64,000 bases of DNA from Chrysomallon squamiferum (GCA_012295275.1 CM022671.1:32124427-32188426); one strand, 5' to 3'; counted from the stretch's first letter, positions 1 through 12,560 are shown. Notes: generated by a model from the letters alone, not told the origin. Numbers and translations are program-made.

Positions 1-869
1 TTGACCTGAGGAGTAATGGATAACAATTCATTTTTTTTTTTTTTTTTTTTTTGTCCTTGTCCATTGTGCTGTTTCTCAGCTCAGCAGTGTTCCAAGACAT
101 CTGTATCAAAAATATTAAAGAACTCTTGCTTTTAGTAGCCCATGAAGTGTTAGCATCAACTAACTGGGTTTATTTACTGTTAATTAAACAGAAATCTAGC
201 AACTATTAATAATGATGTAAATATGTTTAGAAGTACCATGTATACATGTTACAAAAATATTTGTTTTTCCTGTATTAAATTTATATTTTTGGTGAAAGTA
301 TTAAAACTTGGCTTCCTTACAAAGGTGAGAAAATACCCTTTTTGTGACAACAGCAGGCGATAGCCTTGACTAAATGGAGCCATGTTTTAAAAGCATCATC
401 AAAAAACACTTTAAAAAAATCATTAATTGGAGATTTTTTGAGGGAGAATTCAAGTGGCTAAATCCTGACATATTCAAGTTGTTTATGCTTTATGTGAGAA
501 GATTTTTTTTTTTTTTTTTCTTTTTTTTTTTGTTGTTGTTGTTAAGATACATTTTCATTTGTAGAGTTTTCTAAATTGAGAAATGCCAATAATTAGCAAA
601 TTAAAGAGCAAGATATCATTTTAAAATTATCCATAATATTGACATCCAAATTATTGAGTTAATTTTCTTTTAAATAAAAAAAATAAAAAAATAAAAAATA
701 AAATAAACAATGAAACAGAGCAACTAAAACAAAACCAGTAATCAAAACACCACATTCTACACTGTAATTTTCTTTTAGTATTGCTATCACCACTTTATTT
801 TTTTTTTTTTTTTTTTTTTTTTCTAATTTAATAGCCCATTCACTCATATTACCAATTTTAAACCATGTT
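1..869. other. AT-rich intronic or intergenic sequence with T runs
   Basis: No gene seen. It holds a 22-base T run at 31-52, long T tracts near 503-540 and 798-822, and AT-rich unique sequence. The apparent ORFs here are poly-Phe or poly-Lys artefacts of the homopolymers. Confidence 0.7.
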
Positions 870-1165
870 CATTCTGGGCTTTATTTTTTAAACAAGAGGC
901 AGCTTTGTCCACTAGACAGTCCATTGTTTAATAGACACAAGAACACCAAGTTCTCATCAGGCAGTGAGGAGCCTACCTGTAGATTAGTTTTCTCCCTGAC
1001 ATGGCTGATTAATGGGGCCATGCTCTCTGTCATACTTTAAGCTGTTTGTCCCGTGACAGCTCTAAGCTTGACAAGCACCCTAGTGAGCAGCCATTGTGCC
1101 CTGATGTAGAGAGAGATCCACTTGGAAATGCGTCCTGTTCTGTTACTAATATTAACAAGAATTCT
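870..1165. promoter_or_regulatory. complex island 1, candidate conserved noncoding element
   Basis: Balanced, non-repetitive sequence of about 300 bp stands out from the AT desert on both sides. One plus-strand frame is open for about 45 codons (1046 onward), but no donor site closes it, so I treat it as noncoding. Judged from base composition only. Confidence 0.35.
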
Positions 1166-1540
1166 GAACTTGATGTCCTCCTGTTATTTTTTATATTTTT
1201 ATTTTTTATTATTGTTGTTATTATTATTTTTAAATCTGGTGTATCAGACCTGCTGTTTTATACATGGATAAAGGATGGGTCTGGATTTATTGGAAATGGG
1301 CTGATGGGTTTTTATCTCATCATGGGATTTTATGTTGTTAAGATCTGTCCTTTTAATTATTTTACTTGTCAGTTCAGTAACCAGTCAGAATATTAAAAAA
1401 GAAAGAAAAAAGGTAAATGGTTTTAATGACTGTTAGTAAGCAGTTAAGTGATTTTATTGTAATTTGGAAAGTCAATGCTGCCATGTAAACTGTTATTGTC
1501 TGCTTTTCAAAAAAATACAAAAAAACAACATTAATAATAA

Positions 1541-1575
<35 letters not shown>

Positions 1576-2150
1576 ATGAAAAAAGTTCTGTAGTTGATAC
1601 ATCAGTCATAGAAAGGAAAAAAAAGAAAGAAGAAAATTAACTGGTACATTGAGGAGGATTTATCCTACAACTCATGATTCTTATGTTAAGCGTTGCATAA
1701 TATATAATATATTAGAATAAAATTATAATCAGGTTTCATACATGTCAGTATTGATTGTGTCTTTTTTCTTTTTTCCCTCTTATTCTCTACATTTCTTTCC
1801 ATCTTGTTTTCATTATCCTTTTTTTCTTTCTTATCTTTCCTTTATTTTGCTTTCATCTTTTTTCTTTCCTCTACATAATCCATTTTCTTTTTTAGTTTCT
1901 TCCATTTTTTTTTTTTTTTCCACTTTTCTTTTTCACCAATACCCACTAATTTTCTGTGAGATACTGAAGTTGTTTGTTTTTATATAATTACATTCCACTT
2001 TTGCATGTTGAAAACTGAGATCATGTACATCTTTACTGGCAACAATTAGCTTGTTATCGCGACTGCAAGTCTCTGCCACATAACTTAACACTCAGATTCC
2101 TCAAAAGAAGTAATCTTAGCAACAGAAGAATGCATTTGTTTCTCCATCAA
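1166..2150. repeat. low-complexity AT region with (TAAA)n and a pyrimidine tract
   Basis: Contains a perfect (TAAA)n microsatellite at about 1541-1577 and a long CT/T-rich strand-biased tract at 1755-1930 that translates as a Phe/Ser-rich false ORF. No gene seen. A small more complex patch lies at 2030-2140. Confidence 0.7.

Positions 2151-2151
<1 letters not shown>

Positions 2152-2181
<30 letters not shown>
2152..2181. repeat. poly-A run of 30
   Basis: Uninterrupted A homopolymer, with no retroelement body recognisable upstream. Confidence 0.9.
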
Positions 2182-2185
<4 letters not shown>

Positions 2186-2730
2186 CAAGCAGAGATAACA
2201 TTTGATTTTAATTAAATTGCACTTGAAACTTTATGACAGTTTCCTTGATAATATGAAGAATAAAAATCAGTTCCATTTTTTGTTTATTTAATTTTTTTCC
2301 CCCTAGTTTTAATTGCAGTTTCTAGTTTTCTTTCTTTTCCTTTTCTTTGTTGTTTGTTATTGTTTGTTTTTAAATTTTGATTTACTCAACTTTCTTGTCA
2401 TTTCTTTTTCATTTTCCCCTACCTTTTTTTAAGCATCACAATTCATTTTGAAAGACAGATAGATAGCTCCAAGTACAGCTGACATCTTGATACTGTATTT
2501 CACCATCTGTTTATTTTCATGGTTGAAGCTAATGTTGATTCTTTGTTTCTGTTGTAAAATCTTATCATAAATAAATAGTTTATTATTTTGCACCAGGATC
2601 ACTGTTCTGAATACTGTGGGCATTGCAATATTGTAATTTTACTAATTAAAAACATTTCATAATTTAATTTTTTTTTTTTTTTTTAGATTCTAAATCTGTA
2701 TTTGTTCTATTTTACTGTTGTATGTAATAT
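2182..2730. other. AT-rich sequence, nothing recognised
   Basis: T-rich unique sequence with a short T run near 2668-2684. No splice-bounded open frame and no repeat unit seen. Confidence 0.6.
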
Positions 2731-2734
2731 TACT

Positions 2735-3140
2735 GTTACTACCACTGCTGCCAACAAAAGATTTATTATTCTGTAATAATAATAAAGCATTTTAATGCTA
2801 TGAAGTTGTTTCTACTACAGTTACTATATCAATTTTGCTGTTATTATTACAACTACAGCTGCTGTTACTGCCTTATCATACCCTGTTATTTAGTATTACT
2901 ATTATGTTATTTATAAGTGAAATTATTATTATTACTGTTATATTATTAGTATTAGTATTAGGATTGGTATTGGTATTATTTTTGTTTTTGTTGTTGTTGC
3001 TATTGTTTTCATTATTATTGTACTTGTTGTTGTTACTACCACTACTACAACAACAAATACTTCTACTACTACTGCCACCCTGCTACCACTTCAGTTGCTT
3101 TAATACTTCAACAGTTTTTATTTTCTGAAGTTGTTGTTTA
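2735..3140. repeat. imperfect trinucleotide tract (TTA/TTG/CTA/CTG)
   Basis: About 400 bp in which almost every triplet is a variant of TTA, TTG, CTA, ACT or ACA. It is a mutated trinucleotide microsatellite. Read in one frame it gives a leucine-rich false protein of 97 codons. Confidence 0.8.
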
Positions 3141-3149
3141 ACTACTCCT

Positions 3150-3650
3150 TTTACTCTACAGCCCTGATCTAAGTGATAGTGCTGTCAGACATATGTATAC
3201 AAGACCTTGTTGAATGTACTTATGTTACATGTATTGATTACCTGACAAGCTAAGTTTTTGATCCAGAATGAAAATTGCCTGCTGATATAAATAATGTACA
3301 TGTAGAAACATATTGGTTTTATGTAAATATTAATTCAGTTTCGACTCCAGCCACTACAGTAACAGGATTAAGCTGGATGGCCAAGACTAGTAGACAACTA
3401 CACCAGAGTTCAAACCTAGTTAACTATGTCCTCAAGCTACGGCTACTTTAATTTCATTCAAACAGTGATTGGCTTAATCTAATTCTACTCTGTTGAAAGA
3501 AGGTTATGTTTAAAAAGGGCTGTATTCACTGTGTTAGGTTACAATCAATAAACACTGTTTACCAAATCATTTCACCAAATTCTTCATTGTAGAAGTTACC
3601 AGCCTGCTTAGTGTTGTGTCCCTAAAGAAAATTGGCAGAAATTAGATGTA
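3150..3650. other. moderately complex unique sequence around a SINE fragment
   Basis: Less AT-rich than its neighbours. The tRNA-like fragment at 3365-3450 lies inside. No coding exon found. Confidence 0.4.
3365..3450 (+). mobile_element. tRNA-like SINE remnant
   Basis: A B-box-like AGTTCAAACC sits at 3407-3416. A weak A-box-like stretch begins about 39 bases upstream, at 3369. The spacing and order are those of a tRNA-derived RNA polymerase III promoter. The rest is diverged, so only the head is supported. Confidence 0.4.
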
Positions 3651-3889
3651 ACTTTTCTTTTATTTGTTATGCTATAATACTGGCAGTGGTTAAAGAAAAT
3701 TATCTAAAAAAGGGAAAAAATGAATGTTCTGAAATGGGAAAAATTGTAATTATGCATGTGTTCATTTACATGCATATTTATGCATTTTTATAAATGTACC
3801 CCTTTCGTGCACTTCTGTCAATGCTGTCAGTATTGTGCACAGGCCTTCATGCATTACTGGTTAGTATTCATAAAGATCACAAGCATACA

Positions 3890-5170
3890 CCCTCATTCTG
3901 TCAGTTTATTCTGTAACTAACCACCTTTGAGCTTGAGTCTCATTTAATATAGTGACTTTACTATCAGCATTCACTTACTGTAGTTATTACTGTCAGTAAC
4001 AACTAACCTAGTTACAATTGGTAACCTTACAGTTTACTGTATGCCAGTCTTGTTTTCAGTTCACAGGAATAAATGAATTATTACTTACAGCAGCTAAAGA
4101 AAGACGTTGTTATTTTAAAGTCTTAAGTGATGGTAGTATTGAGAAAAACTGGCATTTTTATCAGTTACCAACAAAAGGTCTTTTAAATATAGCTTTCGTT
4201 ACATGCTGTGGCTGCAGCAGGAAATAGCTTAATGATTGCATTAAGAAGCTTGAACAAACAACCCACCAGGTACAGTCTGCTTTGATTTTCAGTTTATTAT
4301 CAGAAATTGCTCTAGTCAGTTTGAAGTCAGAAAGTATTTAAGTCAGTTCACTTTAAGCTGATACTGTAGTAGGTTTGCAGCCAAAAACTCCTATTAGTCA
4401 TTTTATTATTAGCATTTACTATCAGCAATAGCTATGGTTAACAGTTGCTCTATTAAGCTTGCAGTCAGAAACTTTAATAATTTTATATAAGTATATCACT
4501 ATATGCTGAAGATAATTTCTGTTTTGCTTCACATAATAAAGTCAGTTTGGAACTCGTCACCATTATGCCAATTTACTGTCAACAGACATTGTAGTCCCAT
4601 TTACTTTCAACTGACACTATACTATCATTAGCAGACATTGTAGTAAGTTTATCATCACATAATCACAAACACCGTAGTCAGTTTACTTCCAGTAGACACT
4701 GTTGTTAATTTACTATCAGCAGCCACTAGTCAGATACTATGGGCAGACATTGTAGTCAGTCAGTTCAGGGTCACCGCATGTTATAAACATCTGCTATGAT
4801 CAGTTTACTACCAGCGGCATTATCAACAAGTCCTGAGGTTATTTAACACACAACCCCGTTTCAGATTTTCTAGAAGAAAAATAACTGCTTTTTTTAAAAT
4901 TATTTATTAAAATTTCAAAAATTCATTACTACTGCAGCACTAAAGAAAAATAAAAGTCACTATAATCACACATTACTGCCAGATTACCACTAGGTTATGC
5001 TTGATTACCGAGAGCCAGTGTAACAATGAAAAAGCTATCTGGTCTGTTAAACTGTTATAGACTGGGCTTCGTTAAGCACACACTGCTCTGATAAGCACTC
5101 CAATACTGCTGATATTAACAGCAGGTTTGGTAATCAATCTGTCACTGCCTGGCCCACAGAAGGTCAGTGG
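3890..5170. repeat. old short-unit tandem array, strongly diverged
   Basis: A motif close to cagtttactatcagcagaca, often followed by ttgtagt, recurs many times with changes, most clearly at 4310-4850. Copies are near 4565-4590, 4625-4650, 4680-4710, 4712-4735 and 4742-4765. The units are roughly 25-45 bp and have mutated apart, which suggests an ancient minisatellite. The region also creates a false 69-codon ORF at 4018-4227. Confidence 0.6.
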
Positions 5171-5179
5171 TTGTCTGAC

Positions 5180-6160
5180 TAATAAAGTAATATGTACACG
5201 TGTATTGATCACAGATTAATTGTATTCTCAGTCTGCATGCAGTTCACTGCACAGTTTCAACAAGATAGTACTTGTTTAGTTCTTTATTCTCACATACACG
5301 TCATAGTCTGTACAGTTATTATGTGTTTTGTTTACCTGTGTATATTAAATTGTTTAGTTATTAGTTGTTTAATTTATATATTTAATATGTATTTGTTGGA
5401 TTTTTTTTGATAATCTGTTAAGCTTATGAATGTATACTAGTTTTTGTTAGATGTTTAGTTCACATATGTTCCTGTATGTGTGTATTGTGTACATATTAGT
5501 GTATTTTCGTTGGTTTATTTGCATTCATATCTGTATCTGTTTGCATGTGTGTTTGTATATATTTAGTTTTTATTTACACAGGTATATTAGTTTGTTTTGT
5601 AGTTTATATTTGTACTAGTTTATTATAATGTATGTGTGTGTGTAAGTTTATGGTTAGTTATTAAGTATTAATGAACTATATATTAATCATACATTGTGCC
5701 TGTGTGCATATTAAATAAATGTATAACTGCTTTATATAGGATTTAGTCATTTTAGGATAAATTGTCACTTAACTGATTAAAAGCATTTATATATAACAAG
5801 ATAAATGTCAAATCTGCTTACAACATGTATCTTGTTTTGTATCTGTAAAATTAAAATAAATAATAAAAATTATTTTAGTAAATTATTTTTAAATACTTTT
5901 TTTTAGGACATTAATACAAATATATCAAACAAAAAGGAAAAAAAGAAAGAAAAAAAAATACATTCAATTTATTTCATACTTACATTATCAGTTGTCACTT
6001 GCTCATTACCATTGGAAAATAAACTAATCTTGTATGTAGATAGCACACTTCTCGCCACTCGGGGCAGAAATCAATAAATATTTGATTAGTCTTGGGATTC
6101 GTCTTTCCTGCTGTAAGTGCTAAATGAACAAACTGAAGACTATATTGATGAAGCAGTAAT
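5180..6160. repeat. AT/TG-rich low-complexity sequence
   Basis: From 5400 to 5720 the sequence is a degenerate series of tgtatgtgtgtatttag-like words, probably a decayed TG/TA microsatellite. 5720-6160 is AT-rich with nothing recognised. Confidence 0.5.
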
Positions 6161-6179
6161 TCCTTTTCTATCTGTGTGA

Positions 6180-6680
6180 TTATTATGCAACTGGGAGATT
6201 TTGTGGCTGGTACACACAACAAGTGGCATGTATTCATGTGTGCACTTACTGGTTTAATTTTACACATGGAATATATTTCTGATTTGTGTTCTGTGGCAAG
6301 AAATATTGTTGATTCTAATTTGGGAAGATCTTGTGGCAGTATGTAATAGTTCATATGTATTTGTGTATGCCGTGACTTATTTAATTTTTATGCATGGAGA
6401 ATATTTATGGATAGAAATAAAAATTTTATTCTGTTCTTGGAAGATTTTGAACTCAGATTGTAAGAGTATTCATATATTTTTATTTTTACAACTGGATATA
6501 CTTTGGACATCTGTTTGAGGTATTAAAATGTACAAGTTTTGGCTGTCTGGTTTTTATTAATCTGTTTTGGAGAGATTTATGGCTCTTAGTAAGAATTCAC
6601 ATTCTTTAGTTTATTTTTACAACTGGAAAGAAGTTTGATTTATATTTATGTTGCAAAAATGGATTTGACTTTTATACTAG
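6180..6680. repeat. diverged tandem repeat, about 120-bp unit, four copies
   Basis: Copies start with gggagattttgtgg (near 6194), gggaagatcttgtgg (6322), tggaagattttga (6439) and tggagagatttatgg (6569). Each is followed by a T-rich arm containing attttta and an acaactgg or atgcatgg word. Spacing is 117-130 bp. No coding capacity. Confidence 0.6.
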
Positions 6681-6689
6681 TTCATTTGA

Positions 6690-7880
6690 TACATATAAAT
6701 AATGTAGATAATTAATTATGATGATCATGAATAACGATAATAGCTGCAGTTGTTCCAAATAATATAAATTCTTTCACAAGAATAAAATGCCAGTATGTAA
6801 GCTTTTTTTATTATTTGACAAGAATCTAAGATATTATATCATTAGCTGTGGGCAATAACAAGCAAAATTACATTTAATTACCTGTTTGTGAAACTGAAAA
6901 AAACCAAAAAGAGTTTTCATCACTATTTCTACTTCTTTCGATGATAATTAGTATTTTTGTTAAGGTAATAAGCTATATTTTGTAGAACAGTGGCAGAGTA
7001 ATATCATTTCCTACCATTAATCTTCAGTCTCCTTATATACCATATGTTCTTGCAATACAGAGATAATCCAGTTTATATTTCCAAACAGAAACAAACTAGC
7101 AAAATTATTTTTTAAAAGTGTTTTGTTCTGGTTTTAAGTTTTGAGTCTATTTTATTTGTGTTACAGCACACTGATTCATTTTCTATCACTGGCTATTGTA
7201 TTTCAAATGTTTGTTAGTGACTATTATGATTATTATTAATATATATATATTTTTTTATACTTTTCATAGCAAACCAACTAAAAGTTTCCATTCACAGAAA
7301 TGTTTAATATATTTGTGCAAGCACACTTGCATGCACATATCTATGTAAATTACTACACACATTCACACACAATGTTGAATATGTCAGTATGCAAATTTCC
7401 ACGTTATTTTCTTTTTCTTTTTCTTTTTTTAGTTCTTGTATGACAAACAAATTTTTTATTAAAAAGATATTTTCAGTATTTTTAAATGTAAAAGGATGTT
7501 AAAGTATTTTTTCTTCTTTGTGTTTTTAATTCATGGATATTTTATTTATTTTTTTATATGGTAAAATGTTAGACATTAACAGGCAGAGAAACAAACAAGA
7601 ACAACAAAAAACGACCATCCCCAACATAATAAATATTTCAAGAACTGTCTTCAAAAATTAGTCATCTTATGTAAAACAGAGAAGAGTTGTGACTTTTGTT
7701 GCAAAATATAAGTGCCAGTAATTAATACACATTGAACTCAGAGTGACTCATAATAAAAAGTTGATATGATATAGTGTTGAGTCAGGCATTGTAATTTAAA
7801 ATAAAAAAAAATTAAAATTTGTTCAGATAAGTACCATTGACAAAAACACTTGTTTTATAGTATAATGTCTGTTATATGAT
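6690..7880. other. AT-rich desert, nothing recognised
   Basis: Long AT-rich unique sequence with short T and TA runs. No exon, RNA gene or repeat family seen. Confidence 0.6.
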
Positions 7881-8379
7881 ACAAAATTTCCTGAAAGCTT
7901 ATTTTGTTCATTTATTCTGAAAGAACACAGTGTTACATGTGAGCACTGATTGAATGTAATGTGTGCTTGGAAAGAGAGCCATCTAAAACAAATCAGAGAA
8001 GACTTATTATTTGACTGTCTTATAATTTTAATATGAATTGATAATTTTAATATTTATTCCAATTTTAACTTTTTTTTTCCCCTCTTTCAGTGTGACTTAA
8101 ATTTTGTTTAAATATGATGCTGTATGTCATGACATTCATTAGTCAGCCTGATTTTAAAGTTTTCCTAGTCATTAAATATTAATTAATTTATACATTAATT
8201 CGTGCCTATGGGCTAATTCTGCAAGATCATTTAGATATTGTTAGATGTATAAACTGGAGTTTTTAATTTAATATTTTGTAAAATAAATGTGACAAAAGAA
8301 GGGGTGGGCATAATAAGAGCAATTTAAAAAAAAGAAAGAATAATGATAAGAAAAATGAAAGAAAAAAAGAAGATAAAGG

Positions 8380-8840
8380 GTGGACAAAATCACAGCAAAA
8401 TTTACTGCTAACACTGACATTATAAATAAACTATTAGGTCTTGCAGGAAACAAATGGCTATGGTCATTCTGTTTTGAAAAAGACACCCTTTTGATTAAAA
8501 ACAGATTAGCTTAATCAGACCCTTTGTGTCAAACAGAGAGTAGAAGGTTACAAAAAAAATCATATAAAGAAAGATGGCCATTTTCTGTAGCAAACTAAAG
8601 ACCATCCGAGTGGCAATTCCATGCATTATTAAGACACTTTGGCACCTCAGGGGCCTCATTGGCTGTGGAACTCTTTTCAAAGATCAATACTGTACTTAAA
8701 GAAGAAACTAGAGGAAAGCAAAATGCCAAATCACTCATACGAGATTTGACAGTCTGATGTTATTCACAAATAAATGGCAAAAGAGCTGGCAACAGATTCT
8801 CTAGGTTTCAGTTGGTAAAAAGGAAATTGTTACATAGCAT
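8380..8840. promoter_or_regulatory. complex island, candidate cis-regulatory element
   Basis: Non-repetitive sequence containing an inverted homeodomain-type pair GATTA-GCT-TAATC at 8504-8516, a TCF-like CTTTGTG nearby, and balanced composition from 8575 to 8700. No open frame with splice sites. Regulatory function is inferred from composition and motifs. Confidence 0.4.
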
Positions 8841-8849
8841 GGCTTCTCA

Positions 8850-9440
8850 GTGGGAAGATGTTTTCGAAGGATTATTTCAAGCTGATTGTATTTATTATTG
8901 ATTGATATTGTTTTTAATTTACAAGGGTAAAATACATAAGGGAAATAATAATTAAAAAAATAGTTTGTCTGGAAAAATAATAAAGAGAAAATGAGTAAGT
9001 TTAAAAAAATTAAAAAAAATGCAACAAACACCCTCCACCTAAAAACCAAATACAAAACCCCAAAAGAACAACAAACAAAAAGATTAAAGAGAAAATTTAT
9101 AGAAGTAATAAATAATAATGACTATCATTAAATATAAAATAAAAACAAAATAAAAAGAATAAAAGATAAAAATAAAACATAAAGCTGTAAATTAATTTTT
9201 TTAATTTTTTTTATTTAGAGATAAAAGTTATTATATATTCTGAACACAATGCTTCAGAACATAAAAGTTGAGAGAGAGCAGTAAAAAAAAACCTCCAACA
9301 CTTTCGTAAATAATGAAACTTTGCCACATGTTGTTGAAAAAATATTTTCATAACATTCATGTACATCTTCCAACAACAACAACAACTGTAACTATATTCA
9401 ATACAGCTCTGATTGGAAAGGACAAAAAAATAACAACAAC
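8850..9440. other. A-rich low-complexity sequence
   Basis: Long AAAT/AAAC-rich stretches at 9000-9200, and decayed (AAC)n at 9370-9450. Nothing else seen. Confidence 0.6.
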
Positions 9441-9449
9441 AACCCCAAA

Positions 9450-9700
9450 AAACATCTCATAGAAAACTAATGTTGTGACTAATCGTTCCTCGGGCAATTG
9501 CTGCTGTGTTAAGCTATTGTAACGGTGGATGTGAATGTGAGACAAGGGAGAAGAAATTCATCTCCAAACTTGTTACAGCAGCAGTCTTTCATAGATGAAT
9601 CCTCAAAGGAAAATGAACAAAAATAAATAATTAAAAATTTTGTTTGTTCAGACGATGGGGAAGAACTGGGCGTGATCAATAACTTGAGCGTCACATATTT
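9450..9700. promoter_or_regulatory. small complex island
   Basis: About 250 bp of more balanced sequence with several CpGs (near 9484, 9491, 9521, 9651 and 9669) between A-rich sequence and a trinucleotide microsatellite. No exon found. Confidence 0.3.
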
Positions 9701-9742
9701 TATGTCTTTTTTAATACTTTATTTTAATGTATTTAAGATTGA

Positions 9743-9745
<3 letters not shown>

Positions 9746-9804
<59 letters not shown>

Positions 9805-9852
9805 GTAGTAGTAGTAATAGTGATAGTAGTAGTGGTAATAGTGGTAATAGCA
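9746..9852. repeat. compound trinucleotide microsatellite (TTA)n-(GTA)n
   Basis: A perfect TTA series of about 19 units runs to 9803 and passes directly into GTA/GTAATA units. It encodes only a false Tyr/Ser repeat. Confidence 0.95.
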
Positions 9853-10980
9853 GTCCTTTCAAAAAAACAAAAAAATGTTGTTTTTTAAGATTGTTTTTTA
9901 ATTATTTCTTTTTTTTTTTTGTTGATGAAAACTAATAAATATTTCTTTTGAGTAGGTTGAGCCAAATATAATTTATTAGTTTCTTTTATTTTACTTCTTT
10001 TATTTTTTGGTGAAATTAGCTAGTAATGGAAATAAATAGTGCCAAACAGTTGATCATTAATTAAATAAACTAACAAACATAAATAAATAAATAAATAAAC
10101 ATAATACACTTCACCATCATCAACTTTCAGTTTTGTTAATTTTTGTTAAATGAGTTTTGTTCATCATTATTTATTCTGAAAAATTAATCATAGATGGATG
10201 GCTTAACAAACAGTTAAGCATAAATAAAAGTCAGAAATCCATATTAACCTGTTAACCAGTGCAGTCAAGATTGCTCATCACAGCATGCAATCAATTGAAA
10301 CAGAAGTTTACAAAATAAGATTTGATAAAAAATATTTGTTTTCAGGGAAGTGGTGACACATTGATTAGCACTGGTGCAATGTTCTTTTTGCTTTCTTCAT
10401 TTCAATCAATGCCATTAGAAAATACCATGTAATTTGATCAAATATTGTTATTGCCTTGGTTTAATATATCAGATTTACATTAGTAAGCCTAAATAAACTG
10501 ACAAATTAATGGTATCTCAACATTTTAATAGTTAATGCAAGTTCAAGGTGCCTTACCTGAAATTTGTGTTATTGGATTTTGGAACATAAGGAGAGACCCT
10601 AGGTCTGAATATAAAATCTATTTATATTTTATGTGAAGCTTATACAGACTGTTGGCAGATATTTTTTTTATACAAAATGTTTAATAATTCTTATTAATGA
10701 AATCACATTTCTTTATGTTATTACATAATTAAAACTGTAAGATTACACTATCTTGAATGCTCATAAAAAATATTTAAAAAAAAATAATTTTGGTAAATTT
10801 GGGATTTTGGAATTTTGCATAAGGGATCCTCAGCCTGTGTTTATTAAATATTAATATATATAAAAAGATGAATATATGGTAAATTTGTACCTTAGTCTTA
10901 TTAATTAGGATTTTGAAAATTTTTATATGCATCTTTCTGTAAACAAGACAGGACTTATCATGGTCTATGATAAACTATTT
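9853..10980. other. AT-rich desert
   Basis: Mostly AT-rich unique sequence with a short (AAAT)n at 10079-10100. 10240-10560 is slightly more complex. No gene seen. Confidence 0.55.
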
Positions 10981-10984
10981 TATA

Positions 10985-11090
10985 GGCCACTGACAGGAAT
11001 GTGAAATAACTCGGTTAGGCTCTGAGAAGGATTGATCCAGTTACTGATGATACTTCAGACAATATCGCTAACCTCTGAGCCACAGACTGA
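10985..11090 (-). mobile_element. tRNA-derived SINE remnant, minus strand
   Basis: Read on the minus strand, TGGCTCAGAGGTTAGCG (complement of about 11066-11082) is an A-box of tRNA type. GGATCAATCC (complement of 11029-11038) is a B-box about 44 bases further on, the distance found in tRNA genes. The anticodon-arm region does not fold as a functional tRNA by eye, so this is a SINE head and not a tRNA gene. Confidence 0.6.
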
Positions 11091-11249
11091 TCTGATTAAT
11101 ATGTCAGCTGGCAGTAGTTTGACACTAATATTTGCAGAATTCCTGATGTATGTTATGAGGAAACAAAATCATTTGATACTTGGCATAAACATTGAGTGCT
11201 CTTGGCTATAAGCTGATCTTTATAATTCTGGTAGAGATTCTGCAGCAAA

Positions 11250-11449
11250 GAAAAGTGGAAATGATTATTTTTTTTTTCTTTATATTAACTACACTGGTTT
11301 TATTTATGGGACTTGCTGTAAAGAAAAATATCATTTTTTTTTTTTTTTTTTTTTTGTTTTCTCTTTATTAACCACAATGGTTTTATTTGCTTATTTATTT
11401 TTTTACTGATATAGTTTTAATTTTTTCGATTTTTTCCCTCTTTTTTTTT

Positions 11450-11487
<38 letters not shown>

Positions 11488-11750
11488 TATTCTAACCAAG
11501 TAACCAATATTTTAATACCTAGGCTTTTGCAGTAAATGAAATTTGTTAAATTAAATATTTTCAATGATAAAACAATGAATTTAAAGAAATATAGGATTAT
11601 ATTTTAATTAAGTAATTATTTAGTAATAATAATAAAATAATAATAATAATGAGGTAATAAAAACTGAGATAATTAGGGTGTTTGGTAGGATTATTTTTTT
11701 CATTTTTTCTTTTTAGTTTATTTATATTGCTAAAAACGTTTCTGTTTGTT
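11250..11750. repeat. poly-T clusters and AT-rich sequence
   Basis: T runs at 11334-11355 and 11450-11478 with interrupted T-rich flanks, then (AAT)n-like sequence near 11625-11650. No gene seen. Confidence 0.8.
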
Positions 11751-11759
11751 CAACCACCT

Positions 11760-12560
11760 ATCCATTAATTTTTACAGTGCTTTCACATTTTGTTGTGACT
11801 ACAACTGTGTCTGCACACCGTTTTGCACGCAACCACAAAATGCGTATTTCAGCAAGTAGGTAATAAAGAAAGTAACGATCGACAAAGGTAAAATTAACCA
11901 TTTGATTTAAATGTAATGGAGAGAAGCTATTTTCCAAGCCATAGTGATTTATAGTGAAAGATAGAATACTGTTTATTGCGGCTCTATTGATCTCAAGTGC
12001 TTGGTGGCGGCTGTAGACTTCTGAATTGGCCGCTCTTGGTATCTGCTTGAAGCAATCACACTTGCTGTTACTTATCACTCGAGTATTGATTAAATTTGTC
12101 TTGGCTTCACTTGGTGTTTTGTTTCACTTTATGAGTTGCCAGTTTAGATCTGTTGTGTGCATAATTCTATTAAACAATGAGACTGCTGTCACATATATGA
12201 CCTTAGAGGTTATTACGATTTCTTTGAGAAACTGCATTATGTGAGCAGATTGTAAAGGAGCCCAGTCATTAAGACGATGTTGCATGGTGATAGGTTTATG
12301 CATGGGTTAATGCTCAGTTGGGAATATTAATGTTTTCCTAATTTCATCTGCTCCACTGGCTATTTTCCCAACTGCCACAGTTTTAACACTCAGATTTATA
12401 ATCATGAGGGCTGGAATTGGGGCCCATTACATTCATATTGTGCACAAAGTTAGCCAATGTTTATTTTGGTCAGTTGGATCAGTCCTAGGTAAAAATGTTG
12501 CTTTAAGCCAATATGCATGTGAGTCAAAAGTGCAGTGGAGTTAATTGAGAATTTCTTGAT
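11760..12560. promoter_or_regulatory. complex island of about 800 bp, candidate regulatory element
   Basis: Balanced sequence with dispersed CpGs, a RUNX-type AACCACAA at 11831-11838, and several TGATTGA/ATTGATT words. Opposed chance ORFs at 11758-12078 (minus) and 12026-12244 (plus) overlap, which fits generally low stop density and not real coding. Inference from composition. Confidence 0.45.

Noticed and set aside
1046-1396. 116-codon plus frame with a protein-like first 45 residues
   Set aside because: No donor site at the end of the protein-like part; the rest is Phe/Ile-rich low complexity.
4018-4227. 69-codon plus frame with a tttcag acceptor inside
   Set aside because: Lies in a decayed minisatellite and has no good donor.
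5995-6354. 119-codon minus frame
   Set aside because: Overlaps the diverged 120-bp tandem repeat; no recognisable domain.
9746-9935. 87-codon Tyr/Ser-repeat frame
   Set aside because: Pure translation of a (TTA)n-(GTA)n microsatellite.
10985-11090. Functional tRNA gene
   Set aside because: A- and B-boxes are present, but acceptor and anticodon stems do not pair by eye; SINE head is more likely.
11856-11890. 35-nt segment with acceptor tttcag and donor AAAG|gtaaa, phase-compatible with the 20295 exon
   Set aside because: Microexon size and weak acceptor inside a noncoding-looking island.
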